Shown in pieces: positions 14,701-24,179 of a DNA stretch of 64,000 nucleotides. The notes beneath the pieces are model-generated. The model did not search any database. It was not told the DNA's origin and saw only the letters and a list, made by a program, of their open reading frames with translations. The DNA is from Phymorhynchus buccinoides (taxonomy: Eukaryota > Mollusca > Gastropoda > Neogastropoda > Raphitomidae), in NCBI GenBank assembly GCA_017654935.2, contig CM065689.1, forward strand, positions 60,780,110-60,844,109, read 5' to 3'. A program made the position numbers and the translations under genes. Each line of letters opens with the position of its first letter. Positions within the stretch are counted from its first letter, which is position 1.

Positions 14701-17700
14701 CTGTTACCTTATTATCCCCCTTTTGTTCAATCGGCAGTTGTGTTTTTAGGGTGACTGTCGGGCTGCAGACCGTGCAACTTGGTTGAGCTTGTTTTATTAT
14801 TTTTGTTTAGTTTCGTCTTCATTTTTACACAGTAACTTTTTATGTTAACCCTCTTAGTTTTAATTACCCAAGGTTGTACAATATGCGGTTTTCTTTTCAG
14901 ATTCCACTTGTGCTCAGTCTTCTTTTTCAGTAATATGACATTTAATAGTGGTCAATGTTTTTCCTTCAGTAGTGTTTCTGGCTCACAGCCAAGAAGATGA
15001 AAAGAAACTTGTGAGCGTCGTGAGTTGTGTTCACGTGTTTTAAATTCAGTGGTTTGAAAATGAATGTTATTGCTGTTTGTTGGATGTTATATTCTTGTGT
15101 GAAATTATTTCAACAAATAAGGAGTTGGCTGACCGGGTTTGGAATAAAGAAAGAAAGGGAGTTTAATTTGGTCAAATGAGTTTTAATAGATCATTTTAAA
15201 GTGATTGTTTCAGCTAGTGCCATTGTAAAGGAAGTTTTCTTTGGGAATTTAATTTGGCCATTTTAATTTCAATTTCAAATTTCAAAATTAAGAAGCTTTT
15301 GACTCAATCTCTCAATCCGCTTCTACGAAATCCAAACCTCGGTCACTATGACTCGTCTGAACTGAGAGTGATACTTACCGGGCCTGTTCGCAGGCCTACT
15401 TCTTTTTCTTGCTTTTTGTGAGCGGACAGATCGGAGTGCTACCCCGCCGTAATTCGACGCCTTGCCAGGGAGGGTCCTCGCATCATTCCCCCCCCCCCTT
15501 TCATAAGCCATCCCTTGTTGCCCTCCTCCTTGCCCCGCCCCCTTAAGTCTTCGGCGCTGGAAACCAAGCAGCCAGCGGTGGCGAGAGCAGCCAGCCAGAG
15601 ACGGAGCCTGTCTAGCGATCAGCTCGCCTTGGAGAACTACGACTTGTCTTGGGAGGGCCGGCGCGCTCCCGAGGGACGACGGCCAGCCTTGTGAGGAGTC
15701 TCGGAGCGGAGGGACTTTCTGTGGAGGAACGGTCGAGGTTCTCTAGTGCCGTGAGAGAGCACAGACTGGAGATCCAGCTTCTTAAAAGTTAAGTACAAAG
15801 TTAATAATAATATTTGTTATGTGACCAGTGTGTTTTCGGGAGGAAACGGTGACAGACACGAACTCGGGCAGGGGCAGTTATCTACAAAGTGGTATATGAG
15901 TGATTAATGCCAAGAGCTTCAGTAATCATAATTTTATTCTTCTTTTGAAACTGTGCTGTTATACCAAGGCTACCCAAGGAAAGCTGTCCTAGCTTTATCA
16001 AGTGACTGGTGTTTGTTTTAAATATCAAGAACCAGTGCTTTATTATTCAGTTAACATCTCGTTGTTTGGGCTCCTGCCGACTTATGGCCAGTTTTTCCGA
16101 CCCTTGAAGGGGTTGAGGGGAAATTCTATTTTCACGGGGTTAATTTCTTAGTCCTTTGTTGGACTGGTCAAGAGAGTGCTTTGTTGTCACAAAGTCTCTA
16201 TTTAGTCCTTCACTGGACTCCGGGATTTGTTTAAGGCTGGGCATCAGGCGGAGGAGTTCTTGTTGGCTACTGTTAATTTTGCTTTACCTTTAATTGTATG
16301 TAAATATTAACTACATGTTTGCATTGTCTGGCGCCATGTTTTTGCTTGTTATATTGTTTAAATCATAATTTTCAAAGAAGACACAAAATCACGGCTTAAT
16401 CTTTGTTCAGAGTGTGCGTGTGCGAGTCTGGGTGATTGTGCGCCTTGAGTGTTTACTTGGTCTGTTCTCTTGACCCTACCCTTTTAGTCCGGTTTCGGTC
16501 TTGCGCAAAACTGCGGGCCAAAACCGTGACAACAAAGATAAACGCCGTGATTTGAACGCTCAGCGTCAAGCAAAACAGTCTTCCCATGAGGCCAGGATAG
16601 CCAGAAAACAGAAGACAGTGGCAGGTGATGAGGAGTAGTCTGAGAGGGAAGGACACTCCTATTCAGCAGATGCACACTAAGCTTCATAAGGTCAGGTAAG
16701 GGACTTTATTTGCATATGAACTAATATAGAAAGCCGAATTTGTAGGTCAAAACGTTACGCCAAAATCGCACTTACAGTTTAGATTTTGCATTTTTTCAAA
16801 CCTAAATACGATATTGAGCTCAAGTTTGGTACATAGCTTCAGAATGCTATCAGCTGGGTCTCCTACCATTCGTTTAACAAGAGAATGAAAAAGAACTTTT
16901 AAAATAGTTTTCTTATCAATGTGTATATCATATTGCAATTTAATAAAATTAAGATGGTACCTGAATAGCAAAAAGTACAAGAGCTACACAGTTCTCTTTG
17001 GTAGTGGCTCCAGCTTTTGGGCTACAATAATCACACATAAAATATCATAACTGTCTGATTTGTAGTATTCTTGTCATGATGTTCAAAGCCTTATGGCAGT
17101 TTCGCGACAGAATTATAAACAAATAATTACATTATTAATCATTGTTGGCACTCAATGGTAGATACTAGGACAAATAGTGGTTTCACCACAATTTACATCC
17201 CCTTTGACACATTCTGGCCAAATTGGATAGCTATATGTGCAGTAGAAGATTTTTGTTTTTAAATTAAAGTTTATAACCTTTTTTAAGTAAGTCTAACATG
17301 AAAACATGAAGCAGAAATTTACATGTCACTCTCACACCACACCCAATCATTCATCTGTTCTCCGCTATCTTGCTCATTGATCCACTCTCAAAGCAGTTGT
17401 TGTGGCAATAATTTTAAGATAGTGAATAGAAATGATCCATCATCATAATCATCATCACTATCGTTATCATCGTCATCATCATCAGTATCACCATCATCGC
17501 CATCATAATCAGTATCACCATCATCATCGTCACCATCATCATCAGTATCACCGTCGGTATCACCATCATCACCATCATCATCAGTATCATCATCGTCACC
17601 ATCATCATCAGTATCACCATCATCACCATCATCATCACTATTACCATCATCACCTTCATCATCAGTATCACCATCTTCATCAGTATCACCATCATCACCA

Positions 17701-18245
17701 TCGTCATCAGTATCACCATCATCGCCATCATAATCAGTATCACCATCATCATCAGTATCACCATCAGTATCACCATCATCACCATCATCATCAGTTTCAT
17801 CATCGTCACATCATCATCAGTATCACCATCATCACCAGTATCACCATCATCATCAGTATTACCATCATCACCATCGTCATCAGTATCACCATCATCACCA
17901 TCGTCATCATCGTCATCAGTATCACCATCATCACCATCATCATCAGTATCACCATCATCACCATCATCAGTATCACCATCATCACCATCACCATCGTCAC
18001 CATCGTCATCAGTATCACCATCATCACCATCGTCATCGGTATCACCATCATCGTCAGTATCATCATCGTCAACGTCAATCGTCACTAACCTGGTTTGAGT
18101 TCTTTTGCTCTCAGAAACAGGAATTTGGTCCAGTCTCGTTCTGCCTCCACATTAAATCTCTGCAGCTCCTCTTTTGTTGCGAAGATGTTCAGTGTACAGT
18201 CCTTAAAATTCATGTCTCTGAAAAAAAGGAATTTCATCAAAAAAG

Positions 18246-18296
<51 letters not shown>

Positions 18297-21200
18297 CGAA
18301 TACGAATGTTTTTTATTGAGGGTAAAACAGATAAGCTGGGTAGCTTTTTTACACTATTGCCCTCAAGCAAAATAAACAATTAATGAAGAAAATGATTAAC
18401 AGAAACGTAAAAACAACAACAACAAAACTGGCAACAATAGTGACAAAAATATACATGTAATATAATACAACAAGGCAAAAATGGCCACACAACAGCAATT
18501 CAAAATTAAAGACCCCCACCCCACCCCACAAAAAAAACCCCAAGAAACAACAACAAAAAACACCTCCCAGTCTCTACCCCCTCCCCCCCGCACTCACTCC
18601 CACAAGCACCCCCCACATACCCCACCCCCACAAACCTATGCACACATACATACATGCATACAAATTCTTATATTATGTACATGTACATGTATATCAGTTC
18701 ACATAAATCTTAAATGTTCTCTACACCTTGTAATATCATTTGAATGTATATATAAACATAATTAAACGTGTATTGTGAACATATGTATTGTAGTTCGTAA
18801 GGTAAAATAAGACTAAACAGATTTACAATTGGTCCATCAAGTATTTATGATATGCCTTTCTGAAAGATGACAAGCTCGGTTTCTGTTTTATGTGGTTAGG
18901 CATATCGTTCCACAATTTTGCTCCTGAGTGGACTAATGAGGACATGAATAGATTTGTTCTAGGTCGAGGGGTACGAATAATCGACTTCCCACGAATGTTA
19001 TATACTGGGAAATGTTTTTGCAGATAATATGGTGTTAATTTATTCATAATTTTAAACATAAACACAGCTTTGTTATGCTTACATTTGACATGAAAAGGCA
19101 GAATATCTAATTTCGTATAGTCACATGAATCAAGGGAGGAGGATTTTAATAGAATAAGTTTAAGGGAACGTCTATAAATACTGTGAAGTGGTTTTAAACA
19201 ATTTTCACTTGCTAAGTCCCAACATGTTGACACATAGTCCATGTCTGATTGAATATATGCATGAAAAAAGAGAGTCCGGGAATGCTGGTCTAGAAAGTGT
19301 TTAATTCGATTCAATTGAAATGTTTTTTGTGATAGTTTCTTGGACAGAAGTGAAACATGCTTTGACCACGAGAGATTATTATCAATAGTAAGACCTAACA
19401 GCTTATAGAAATTTACTTCTTCCAATTTCTTATTTAATATATTTAATTTACATAAATTAGTCTTTATATTTTGGCGCTTTTGCCTAGTTGCAACCAACAT
19501 AAATTTGGATTTCTGCGGATGAATAGCCATATGATTCAACTCCGTCCAAGAAACCAATTTATCAATATCTTGTTGTAAGGAAGCACATAAAACGTCATTA
19601 TTTTTATTGTTGTTGTGTATACTTGTGTCGTCTGCGAAAAGTTCGCAGGAAGACTTAACATGCAGCGGTAGGTCGTTAATATATATTGAAAACAATATTG
19701 GGCCTAAAACAGAGCCTTGAGGAATACCATATTTGATTGGAGACAGAGAAGACCACGATGAATCTTGAGTAACTGCCTGTCTTCTGTCGCTAAGGAAAGA
19801 CGTTATTAGCTTTACACCCTTATTACTTAAGCCATACATAAAAAGTTTTCTGGTGAGAAGTTTATGGTCTATTGTATCAAATGCTTTAGCAAAATCGATA
19901 CAAATTACGCCAGTAAACAAATCATTATTTATGTTAGAATGCCATTTCTCAGTGAGATTACTTAACATAGTATGACAAGAATGTTTTTGTCTAAAACCGT
20001 TTTGATTTGGGTGAAATAAATCATACTGACTAAAGTGGGATTGAATATTATTTTTAATGTATTTTTCTAGCGGCTTTGATAATATAGATAGAATGGATAT
20101 TGGGCGATAATTTGAGGGATCAGATGTATCCCCTGACTTAAAAATTGGAATAACTTTAGAGTTCTTTAATGCTTGTGGGAAGGTACATTTATCAATACAA
20201 AGGTTATAAATATATGTTAAGGATTCGGAAATAATTGGAGCAGCTATTTTTAAGAGTTTACTATCAATTCCATCTAATCCTCGGCAAGTCGACTGCTTTA
20301 ATGTACTGAGTTCTGTGAAAACCTCATGAACACTCATAAATGGGATGCTAAATGAGTTGTTTATTTGCTTCGAGTCACAGAAGCATTTAAGTTTGCTTAA
20401 ATCATTTAAATGTGTTTTATCAGTTACTATTATCCTTTCAGCAACAGTTGTAAAATGTTGATTTAGGTTTTCAGCGGGTATTTTAGAACCCTGATTAGAA
20501 GATGACGCTATTTTCCCCGACAATTGGTTAATAGCCTTCCAAATGCTTTTTGAATTTTGTTTAGAGGAAATCAAGTCACTGAAATATTTTTTCTTGGCCT
20601 TTCTTTTCATTGTTGTTATTTTATTCCGTTTTTGTCTAAACTGATCATCCTTCCCTGTCGTTAGCAACAAATGTTCACGAATTTTTATTTCTGCTCCTAT
20701 CTCTTCCTTTAACCAAGGAGGCTTTTCAGTTAATTTAACACGTTTAGTTGTGAGTGGTGCATGCTTATTTAAAACTGGAACAAAAATATTGTACCACTCT
20801 ATAAGAGCATCATCAGGGTCAGTGAATTGATATATGCTTGAAAAATTAATATTGCATAAGTCCCTAACAAAATCTTCTTCAACAAATTTATTATAATTAC
20901 GATAGTGTATGGTTTTATGAAATAACCGGGGTATCTTGACACCCTTTGCGGACCATGTTAGACAGACTGGGTAGTGGTCACTGATATTTCTAATGCATTA
21001 GTAGGATTGGTTATATAAATGTGATCAATTAACGTTTGTGACTGTGATGATACCCTTGTTGGTGTCTTTATAAGTTGAGTTAGATTGCATAATTCATAGG
21101 TTTGTTTCCATCTATTGTGTGGTTTTTGTAAATCAATGTTAAAGTCACCCAGAAGAACGACTTCCAAGGAAAGATTATAAACATCTTCCATAATCAGTTC

Positions 21201-21330
21201 GAAACGATCGAACCATTCAACACGTTCCTCTGGGTTCCTATGTAAGAAAGCAACAAAAAGTGGTTTACTACTTTTGAACTGAATCTGTAACTATATACAC
21301 TCAATCTTATACTTATCAAATAAATGAAAC

Positions 21331-21397
<67 letters not shown>

Positions 21398-22113
21398 GAT
21401 TTTCACGAGCAGAGGGAGAGAAGGAGAGAGAGGGAAGGAGAAAGGGAGAGAGGGAGGGAGAGGAGGGAGAGAGGGAGAGAGAGAGGAGGAGAGAGAGGAC
21501 AGACAGACAGACAGAGAGAGAGACTGTTCAACATAAAGTCTTTGGATGCATGACACCATCAGCGAGCCATTTAAAATTTGCATGCATAGACTGTAACACA
21601 AAGATCTTTGTATAACACACAGAGAAAGGTATAGACGGAAATAAAGAGACAAATGGTTATCACTGATCATATCACTCCGGTTCTTCGTTCCCTACATTGG
21701 CTCCCAGTTCAATCACGTATTGACTACAAAATTCTCCTCCTCGTCTTCAAGTCACTGAATGACCAAGCTCCCCTGTATCTCTCTGATCTTCTTCATCTCT
21801 ATGTCCCAGCTCGCCAACTACGTTCGTCTTCTGATTCTCGTCTCCTTTCCCTTCCCTCCATCCGTCTCAAATCTGCTGGCCAACGTTCTTTTTCTTGTCA
21901 AGCACCATCTCTTTGGAATTCTCTGCCTTCTCCCCTCCGACACTCCAACTCAGTCTCCTCATTCAAAACCTCTCTTAAAACCCATATTTTTCCTGCTGCA
22001 CCCTAAATATTTGATCAGTTGTCTATCGTTGTGTGCACGTGAGGGAAGATTGAATAAGAGGTTTGTGCTGTGTTTTGTGGTGCGTGTGTGTGTGTGTGTG
22101 TGTGTGTTGTGTG

Positions 22114-22156
<43 letters not shown>

Positions 22157-23834
22157 CATGCATGTGTGCTTTGGTTTTGTGGGTTGTGTGTGCACGCATG
22201 TGTGTGCATGTGTGTGTGTGTGTGTCTGTCTGTTGCGTGTGTGTCTGTCTGTCTGCGTGCGTACGTTGTGTGTGAGGGTGTTTTGTGTATGTGTGTTTGT
22301 GTATGTGGTCAGTCCGTGCGGCTCGGTTGCTGTGGCTTTCTGAATGGGGTATGAACGAGTTGGCGTAGATAAATGTGTGTGTGTGTGTTTTGTGTGCTGC
22401 GCGCGCGCGTGTGTGTGTGTGTTAGAGAGAGAGAGTTGCTTTGTATATGCGTTGTTGCTGGTTGGTGTCATTCTTGAATGCTGTTTTTGTTGTCTGTTGA
22501 TGAATAATTGATTGTAAAGCGCTTTGGGCTCATCTGAGGTAAAGCGCTATATAAATGGATTATTATTATTATTATTATTATTATTATCTTTAAGGCTCCT
22601 CTTGAAATGTACAAAAACGTGAAAAATAATTAATTCGCTTTAATGACAACACAGCTTAAATTGATTCTTCACTCACAGTTTCTCCATGAAGTGTGCAGCA
22701 TTGTTGGTGAAGATGACGTCACATGAGTTGTGAGGAACACACTGCTTGTAGAAGTTGACGTTGGTGGCCAGGGGGTAGACGTTGGGGAATTTGGACATGT
22801 AGCTGCTACTGTCTGAGAACAAAACAAACACACATCCATTGCAACTACGCGCAATGATGGCTTAACCGCGGACAGCCTTTGCCCAGCCTATTAACCCCTA
22901 GCCCATGATTTGAGAGAACAACATCTTCAGAGAAAACCTGGAGGATCAGAGAAGGGAAGTGGAATGAAAGATTGGCATAGCACCGATGGTGTAATGCCCT
23001 AAGCATATGTTGGGAACAGTTAACAGATATGAGAATGCACTGTCCGTTAACGATATATATTTTTATTTGATCAGAATCTACATTTTCCATTTGATTAGGG
23101 CTCTTCACCAATTTAAACGTGGCATTGCCTTTCAATATTAGTTTCTTGTAATACACCTTGTGAAGGTCTGTTGACGCCAAAGAACGAACGAAAGAACGAA
23201 CATGTTTTTATACATAGGGAAACGCGCAGCAAAGGACACAAGACAAAGAGGGTAGATCTCTTATTGTAAGGACATTATTGTCAAGACACTGACCACTCAA
23301 TCTGCTGAACAGACTGTTGAAGTCGTTCTTCTCCTGATCTTCGTAGATGATCTGAATGGCCAGGTCGTCTCCATGCTTTTCCCGAAGATTGTCTGAAAAA
23401 AATATGCATCAATACCAGCGAGAAAAATATAATTATGTAAACAAGGTGTAATGTTAGTAATAGAAGTAGTAGCAGTAGAAGCAGCGCTGCTGCAGTTGTA
23501 GCAGCAGAGCAGCGGCAGTAGTGGTGGTGGTGACTGTAGTAGCAGCAACAACAACAAGAGCAAAAGCAGCAGCTCTAGTAAACAAACTTTTAAAAAACTT
23601 GTAATTTTAACAGTAGCTGATGCAGCAACAGTGGCTTTTAGAAGAAGCTCACGGTGATGGATGATGATGATGATGATGATGGTGACGATGACGATGATGA
23701 TGATGACGATGCTGCAATCAAGGCAAATGACAACTCACCAACAATGCTGCACATCAGAGGCATTGAAGAATAGCCATCATTAGCTCCATAGTCACCAATG
23801 GTGAATACCCTGTCTGCACTGATAGGAACGGAAT
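1090..23834 (-). CDS. SABATH-like SAM-dependent carboxyl methyltransferase, left copy, seven exons (5' end missing)
   Basis: Seven exons join in phase through GT-AG sites: 23834-23739, 23392-23294, 22812-22677, 18217-18090, 4925-4762, 3420-3246 and 1316-1090, giving 340 residues and a stop. Family-like features are a SAM-binding segment IGDYGANDG (residues about 12-20), NDFNSLF (54-60), NFYKQCVP (84-91), and [17 protein letters not shown] (about 138-154), followed by a C-terminal helical region. Known SABATH enzymes methylate carboxyl groups of small acids such as salicylate, jasmonate or farnesoate, using SAM; the substrate here cannot be told. Family members are usually about 350-390 residues, so about 30-45 N-terminal residues, including the usual substrate/SAM-contacting start, are not found. 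Introns are 346, 481, 4459, 13164, 1341 and 1929 bp. The protein is probably cytosolic, as no membrane segment is seen. The family call is from motifs recognised by eye. Confidence 0.78.
1430..1647. mobile_element. Small inverted-repeat element (MITE-like), left copy
   Basis: 218 bp bounded by perfect 10-bp terminal inverted repeats (CAGGGCTCCC and GGGAGCCCTG) and flanked by CACAA on both sides (1425-1429 and 1648-1652), a candidate 5-bp target duplication. The interior has many GGGACCC/GGACCCTC motifs and a GACCCCCATTTTGGGGTC hairpin. No coding capacity. Superfamily uncertain. Confidence 0.6.
1805..1935 (-). mobile_element. LINE 3' tail with (TTA)n, left copy
   Basis: On the minus strand, TTATAAAGCGCAAAGAGC...GCGCTATGTAAAAG is followed by a TTA-type microsatellite. 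This resembles the 3' end of invertebrate L2/CR1-like LINEs (an AAAGCGC...AAGCGCTATATAAAT block before a short tandem tail, as also seen at 22,510-22,590). No coding part is attached. Confidence 0.5.
2008..2167. repeat. Direct duplication of about 75 bp, left copy
   Basis: A segment reading TATAAACATCAAATATAGC... CACATTAGTACATTC occurs twice in tandem, separated by a short T/TA-rich stretch. It is present in both arms, so it predates their divergence. Confidence 0.8.
2440..2558. repeat. (CA)n microsatellite, left copy
   Basis: Nearly pure AC dinucleotides with a short ACGC block. The right-arm equivalent at 55,557-55,599 is much shorter. Confidence 0.95.
2657..3245 (-). repeat. 73-bp exon-derived minisatellite carrying 5' splice donors, left copy
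   Basis: Directly after exon F the end of that exon plus its donor and about 13 intronic bases is repeated every 73 bp. Including the true donor there are nine donor-like GGTCAGTG/GGTCAATG sites and eight extra copies of the exon end (coding [20 protein letters not shown] in the exon). Units have diverged slightly; the distal ones read AGGTCAAAGGTCAGTG. 73 is not a multiple of three, so use of a later donor would shift the frame. Confidence 0.93.
3246..3420 (-). CDS. Methyltransferase exon F, left copy
   Basis: 175 bp, acceptor TTGTTTAG, donor GAG|GTCAGT. Encodes 58 residues ([10 protein letters not shown] to [11 protein letters not shown]) plus one base. The final ~60 bases together with the donor are reiterated as the 73-bp intronic array that follows, so the donor chosen here is the first of nine near-identical ones. 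It was chosen because exon G joins in phase from any of them only if the inserted 73-bp units are removed. Confidence 0.8.
3421..4761. other. Intron E-F, left copy
   Basis: Contains a decayed LINE fragment on the minus strand (about 3,940-4,480), a short CGCGCA-CACACA run near 3,630, and CAG/CTG-rich codon-like sequence at 4,540-4,720. No further coding sequence seen. Confidence 0.7.
3940..4480 (-). mobile_element. Decayed LINE reverse-transcriptase C-terminal fragment, left copy
   Basis: The minus strand gives, with frame breaks, [15 protein letters not shown], then [12 protein letters not shown], then [20 protein letters not shown], a conserved series at the C-terminal end of CR1/L2-like LINE ORF2. 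It contains a perfect 15-bp hairpin stem (GGATCTGGGTGTCCAT-type) inside the LDSSLSMD region. 5'-truncated and inactive. Confidence 0.65.
4762..4925 (-). CDS. Methyltransferase exon E, left copy
   Basis: 164 bp, acceptor TTCTTCTGCAG, donor CAG|GTGATG. It completes the split glycine codon from exon D (ELKPGG) and encodes [12 protein letters not shown] through [15 protein letters not shown], 54 residues, ending on a codon boundary. It is separated from exon D by 13.2 kb of repeats and mobile elements. Confidence 0.85.
5060..5690. other. AT-rich intron sequence with no recognised feature
   Basis: Nothing recognised. Around 5,375-5,415 there are irregular GTTAGGGATAGAGTTAGGG runs, too imperfect to call telomeric. 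Confidence 0.5.
5693..5751. repeat. (GA)n microsatellite, left copy
   Basis: Pure GA dinucleotides. The right-arm counterpart (52,298-52,337) is shorter. Confidence 0.95.
5980..7470. repeat. Composite dispersed repeat, left copy
   Basis: Two modules recur in direct orientation. One (GGTACCATAGCCGATGAGG...GTGTTGCACTGCCT) occurs at about 5,985-6,085 and 6,450-6,550. The other (GGGCATTGCAGCCAGTA... CACCATTTT) occurs at about 6,078-6,170 and 7,352-7,455. A CATCGCGCAGG segment and homopolymer C runs (6,184-6,205 and near 6,335) lie between. It looks like nested copies of a non-coding mobile repeat; no transposase or clear terminal repeats were found. Confidence 0.5.
6950..7000. repeat. Short CA-rich microsatellite
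   Basis: Interrupted CACACACTCACTCACACACA run. Confidence 0.8.
7621..9549. repeat. 60-bp satellite-like array, left copy (about 32 units)
   Basis: Exactly 60-bp units (AAGCGTTCTTGTTTTGTATC... GAGACTAGTTATACAGT on the plus strand). Variation is confined to a few sites: A/G in ACTAGT/ACTGGT, GTGGTG/GTTGTG, TGTATC/TGCATC/TGTATA and GTTTTG/GTGTTG. The minus frame stays open because the unit is a multiple of three without stops, giving a 20-residue repeat ([18 protein letters not shown]). Most variants change residues (P/Q, L/F, I/M, N/H), so there is no sign of protein-level constraint. It lies in intron D-E. Confidence 0.95.
9550..10442 (-). repeat. 13-bp minisatellite of 5' splice-donor motifs, left copy
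   Basis: About 0.9 kb of a 13-bp unit, in the gene's sense (minus) strand GGTAAGAAGAAAA or GGTCAGAAGAAAA, with CAG variants and occasional shortened units. Each junction reads AAAAG|GTAAG or AAAAG|GTCAG, a close match to the 5' splice-site consensus, next to purine-rich GAAGAA. It directly abuts the 60-bp array here; in the right arm 2.2 kb separates the two. Confidence 0.95.
10443..11770. other. Non-coding sequence before the Mutator-like ORF, left copy
   Basis: Conserved between arms. It has a CAG-rich patch near 11,030 and AT-rich stretches. The part just upstream of 11,771 may be the 5' region of the Mutator-like element; I saw no clear terminal repeat. Confidence 0.4.
11771..12721 (+). 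mobile_element. Internally deleted Mutator-like transposase remnant, left copy
   Basis: The first open frame (11,771-12,217) encodes a basic, Ser-rich N-terminus, then [14 protein letters not shown] and [18 protein letters not shown], which resembles the start of the Mutator-like transposase domain common in invertebrate genomes (Arg-Ile-x-Asp-x-x-Ile-Leu followed by a CxxC zinc site). The catalytic middle is absent. The C-terminal part resumes out of frame near 12,214 with [35 protein letters not shown] and [14 protein letters not shown] further single-base deletion near 12,405 breaks this part into two frames; the right copy is intact there. Non-functional as a transposase. Confidence 0.65.
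12722..13530. other. Sequence between the Mutator remnant and a LINE, left copy
   Basis: The first ~200 bases may still belong to the Mutator-like element; a TGTAAATAAAGCC near 12,915 would serve as its poly(A) signal. At 13,411-13,472 a 31-bp segment (GGGTCTCTCTGGGACCCCAT plus GTAAATATTGT) is repeated twice in tandem. The rest is unrecognised. Confidence 0.4.
13531..14533 (+). mobile_element. 5'-truncated CR1/Jockey-like LINE, left copy
   Basis: The open frame to 14,363 starts inside the reverse-transcriptase catalytic box (FSDDTKLYN) and runs through the thumb region: [76 protein letters not shown] and [11 protein letters not shown]. It ends with a 3' UTR and a (CCTA)n tail near 14,515-14,532, typical of this LINE group. 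Truncation exactly at the active site means it cannot encode a working enzyme. It is on the strand opposite to the host gene. Confidence 0.85.
14534..17429. other. Intron sequence with a GC-rich block, left copy
   Basis: Mostly AT-rich sequence conserved in both arms with no recognised protein. About 15,395-15,760 is GC-rich with a GC box (CCCCGCCCCC) and a perfect minus-strand donor (CCCG|GTAAGTATC, boundary 15,379/15,378). This could be the leader of a retroelement or an alternative exon. 16,040-16,500 has the look of a mobile-element end, but no paired terminal repeats were found. Confidence 0.4.
17430..18078. repeat. GAT/ATC-type microsatellite, left copy
   Basis: Imperfect array of trinucleotides grouped into about 18-bp higher units (sense strand TGATGATGGTGATACTGA). 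It starts about 10 bases after the donor of exon D. Open frames of Asp/Gly or Met/Val/Ile repeats are composition artefacts. Confidence 0.95.
18090..18217 (-). CDS. Methyltransferase exon D, left copy
   Basis: 128 bp, acceptor CCTTTTTTTCAG, donor CAG|GTTAGT. Encodes residues 110-153, ending in [16 protein letters not shown], the family's FLxxRAxELKPGG segment (the last Gly continues in exon E). A long GAT-type microsatellite begins about 10 bp after the donor. The 4.5-kb intron upstream holds a LINE. Confidence 0.85.
18235..21290 (-). mobile_element. LINE with endonuclease and reverse transcriptase, left copy
   Basis: A 5'-truncated non-LTR retrotransposon. The endonuclease C-terminal part (to about 20,958) shows [19 protein letters not shown] sequence, [11 protein letters not shown] and DHIYITNP. 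One lost base near 20,985 shifts the frame. The reverse transcriptase (from about 20,955 to 18,823) has [52 protein letters not shown] and the catalytic ELFADDTSI, then a C-terminal region ending [18 protein letters not shown]. The 3' UTR appears to end in CCCTCAATAAAAAACATTCG next to a GA microsatellite (18,249-18,293). Nearly intact, probably young, but disabled by truncation and frameshift. It sits in intron C-D. Confidence 0.85.
21333..21525. repeat. (GA)n microsatellite with GGGA-rich continuation
   Basis: Pure GA for about 65 bp, then GAGGGAGA-type variants and a short GACA run. It lies just inside the inner end of the left arm; a CT-rich equivalent is at 32,460-32,530. Confidence 0.9.
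21653..22590 (+). mobile_element. 5'-truncated L2/CR1-like LINE with (TTA)n tail
   Basis: The plus strand encodes [40 protein letters not shown] and [20 protein letters not shown], the C-terminal end of LINE ORF2. The 3' UTR carries GT-rich microsatellites (22,083-22,250 and 22,370-22,420) and ends in AAAGCGCTTTGGGC... AAAGCGCTATATAAATGG followed by (ATT)n. It is intronic (C-D) and opposite to the host gene. It begins almost exactly where the right-arm homology stops. Confidence 0.8.
22677..22812 (-). CDS. Methyltransferase exon C
   Basis: 136 bp, acceptor TTCTCAG and donor GTGAGT. It encodes residues 65-110. [16 protein letters not shown] and the following AAHFMEKL occupy the place of the family's SFYxxLFP...HWLS segment; the Trp-Leu-Ser of many plant members is replaced here by Phe-Met-Glu. 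This is the last exon in single-copy sequence. The next one lies inside the inverted repeat. Confidence 0.8.
22813..23293. other. Intron B-C
   Basis: 481 bp; no feature recognised. Confidence 0.6.
23294..23392 (-). CDS. Methyltransferase exon B
   Basis: 99 bp, acceptor TTTTTTCAG and donor GTCAGT, phase-compatible with exons A and C. It encodes residues 32-64 and contains [15 protein letters not shown], matching the position and pattern of the NDFNxxF motif of SABATH enzymes. Confidence 0.82.
23393..23738. other. Intron A-B
   Basis: 346 bp; contains a CAG/GTAGCAG-rich patch (23,455-23,580) and a GATGATGAC microsatellite (23,655-23,715). Confidence 0.7.
23739..23834 (-). CDS. Methyltransferase exon A (SAM-binding motif)
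   Basis: 96 bp, acceptor CTACAG at the high end and donor GTGAGT at the low end. It starts with two bases of a split codon and ends with one. It encodes residues 1-31 of the visible protein, including [14 protein letters not shown], which fits the glycine-rich SAM-binding loop of this family. The split codon at its start shows that at least one more exon lies upstream; I could not find it between 23,835 and the gap. Confidence 0.8.
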
Positions 23835-24179
23835 CTGTAGCAGAAAAACAAACAACATTAAGTACTACAAATATTGGAAAAAGTATTTAGAACTTAGACA
23901 AGTTTTAGTGGAAACAGGCCTGTCCAAAATGAAGATAAAAAGTCGATAACCTTTATAAAGATGAGCACATTGCAATACAGGCAGGAACCATACCCACCCA
24001 CCCAAACCCCTCCCACCGCCATACGACTCCACGCCCTAAACAAATCACAAGGGCTTTTTGAGGAGTCACTTCACTAACGAAGAAAAGATAAAACCAAACG
24101 TGTACTCTCCAAACGCCTAAATAGCGGGAAAGCGGGAAAGGTGCAGTCGCTTCACACGCAGACTCACCTTAGCTCCGAC

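Noticed and set aside
15350..15400. U1 snRNA-like start (ATACTTACCGGGCCTG)
   Set aside because: Only the donor-complementary bases match; the rest does not resemble U1. It is better read as a strong donor on the opposite strand.
17414..18088. Asp- or His-rich frames of over 200 codons
   Set aside because: GAT/ATC microsatellite read in different frames.
18823..20670. Host gene encoding a 615-residue protein
   Set aside because: It is a LINE reverse transcriptase ([24 protein letters not shown] and FADD boxes) inside an intron.
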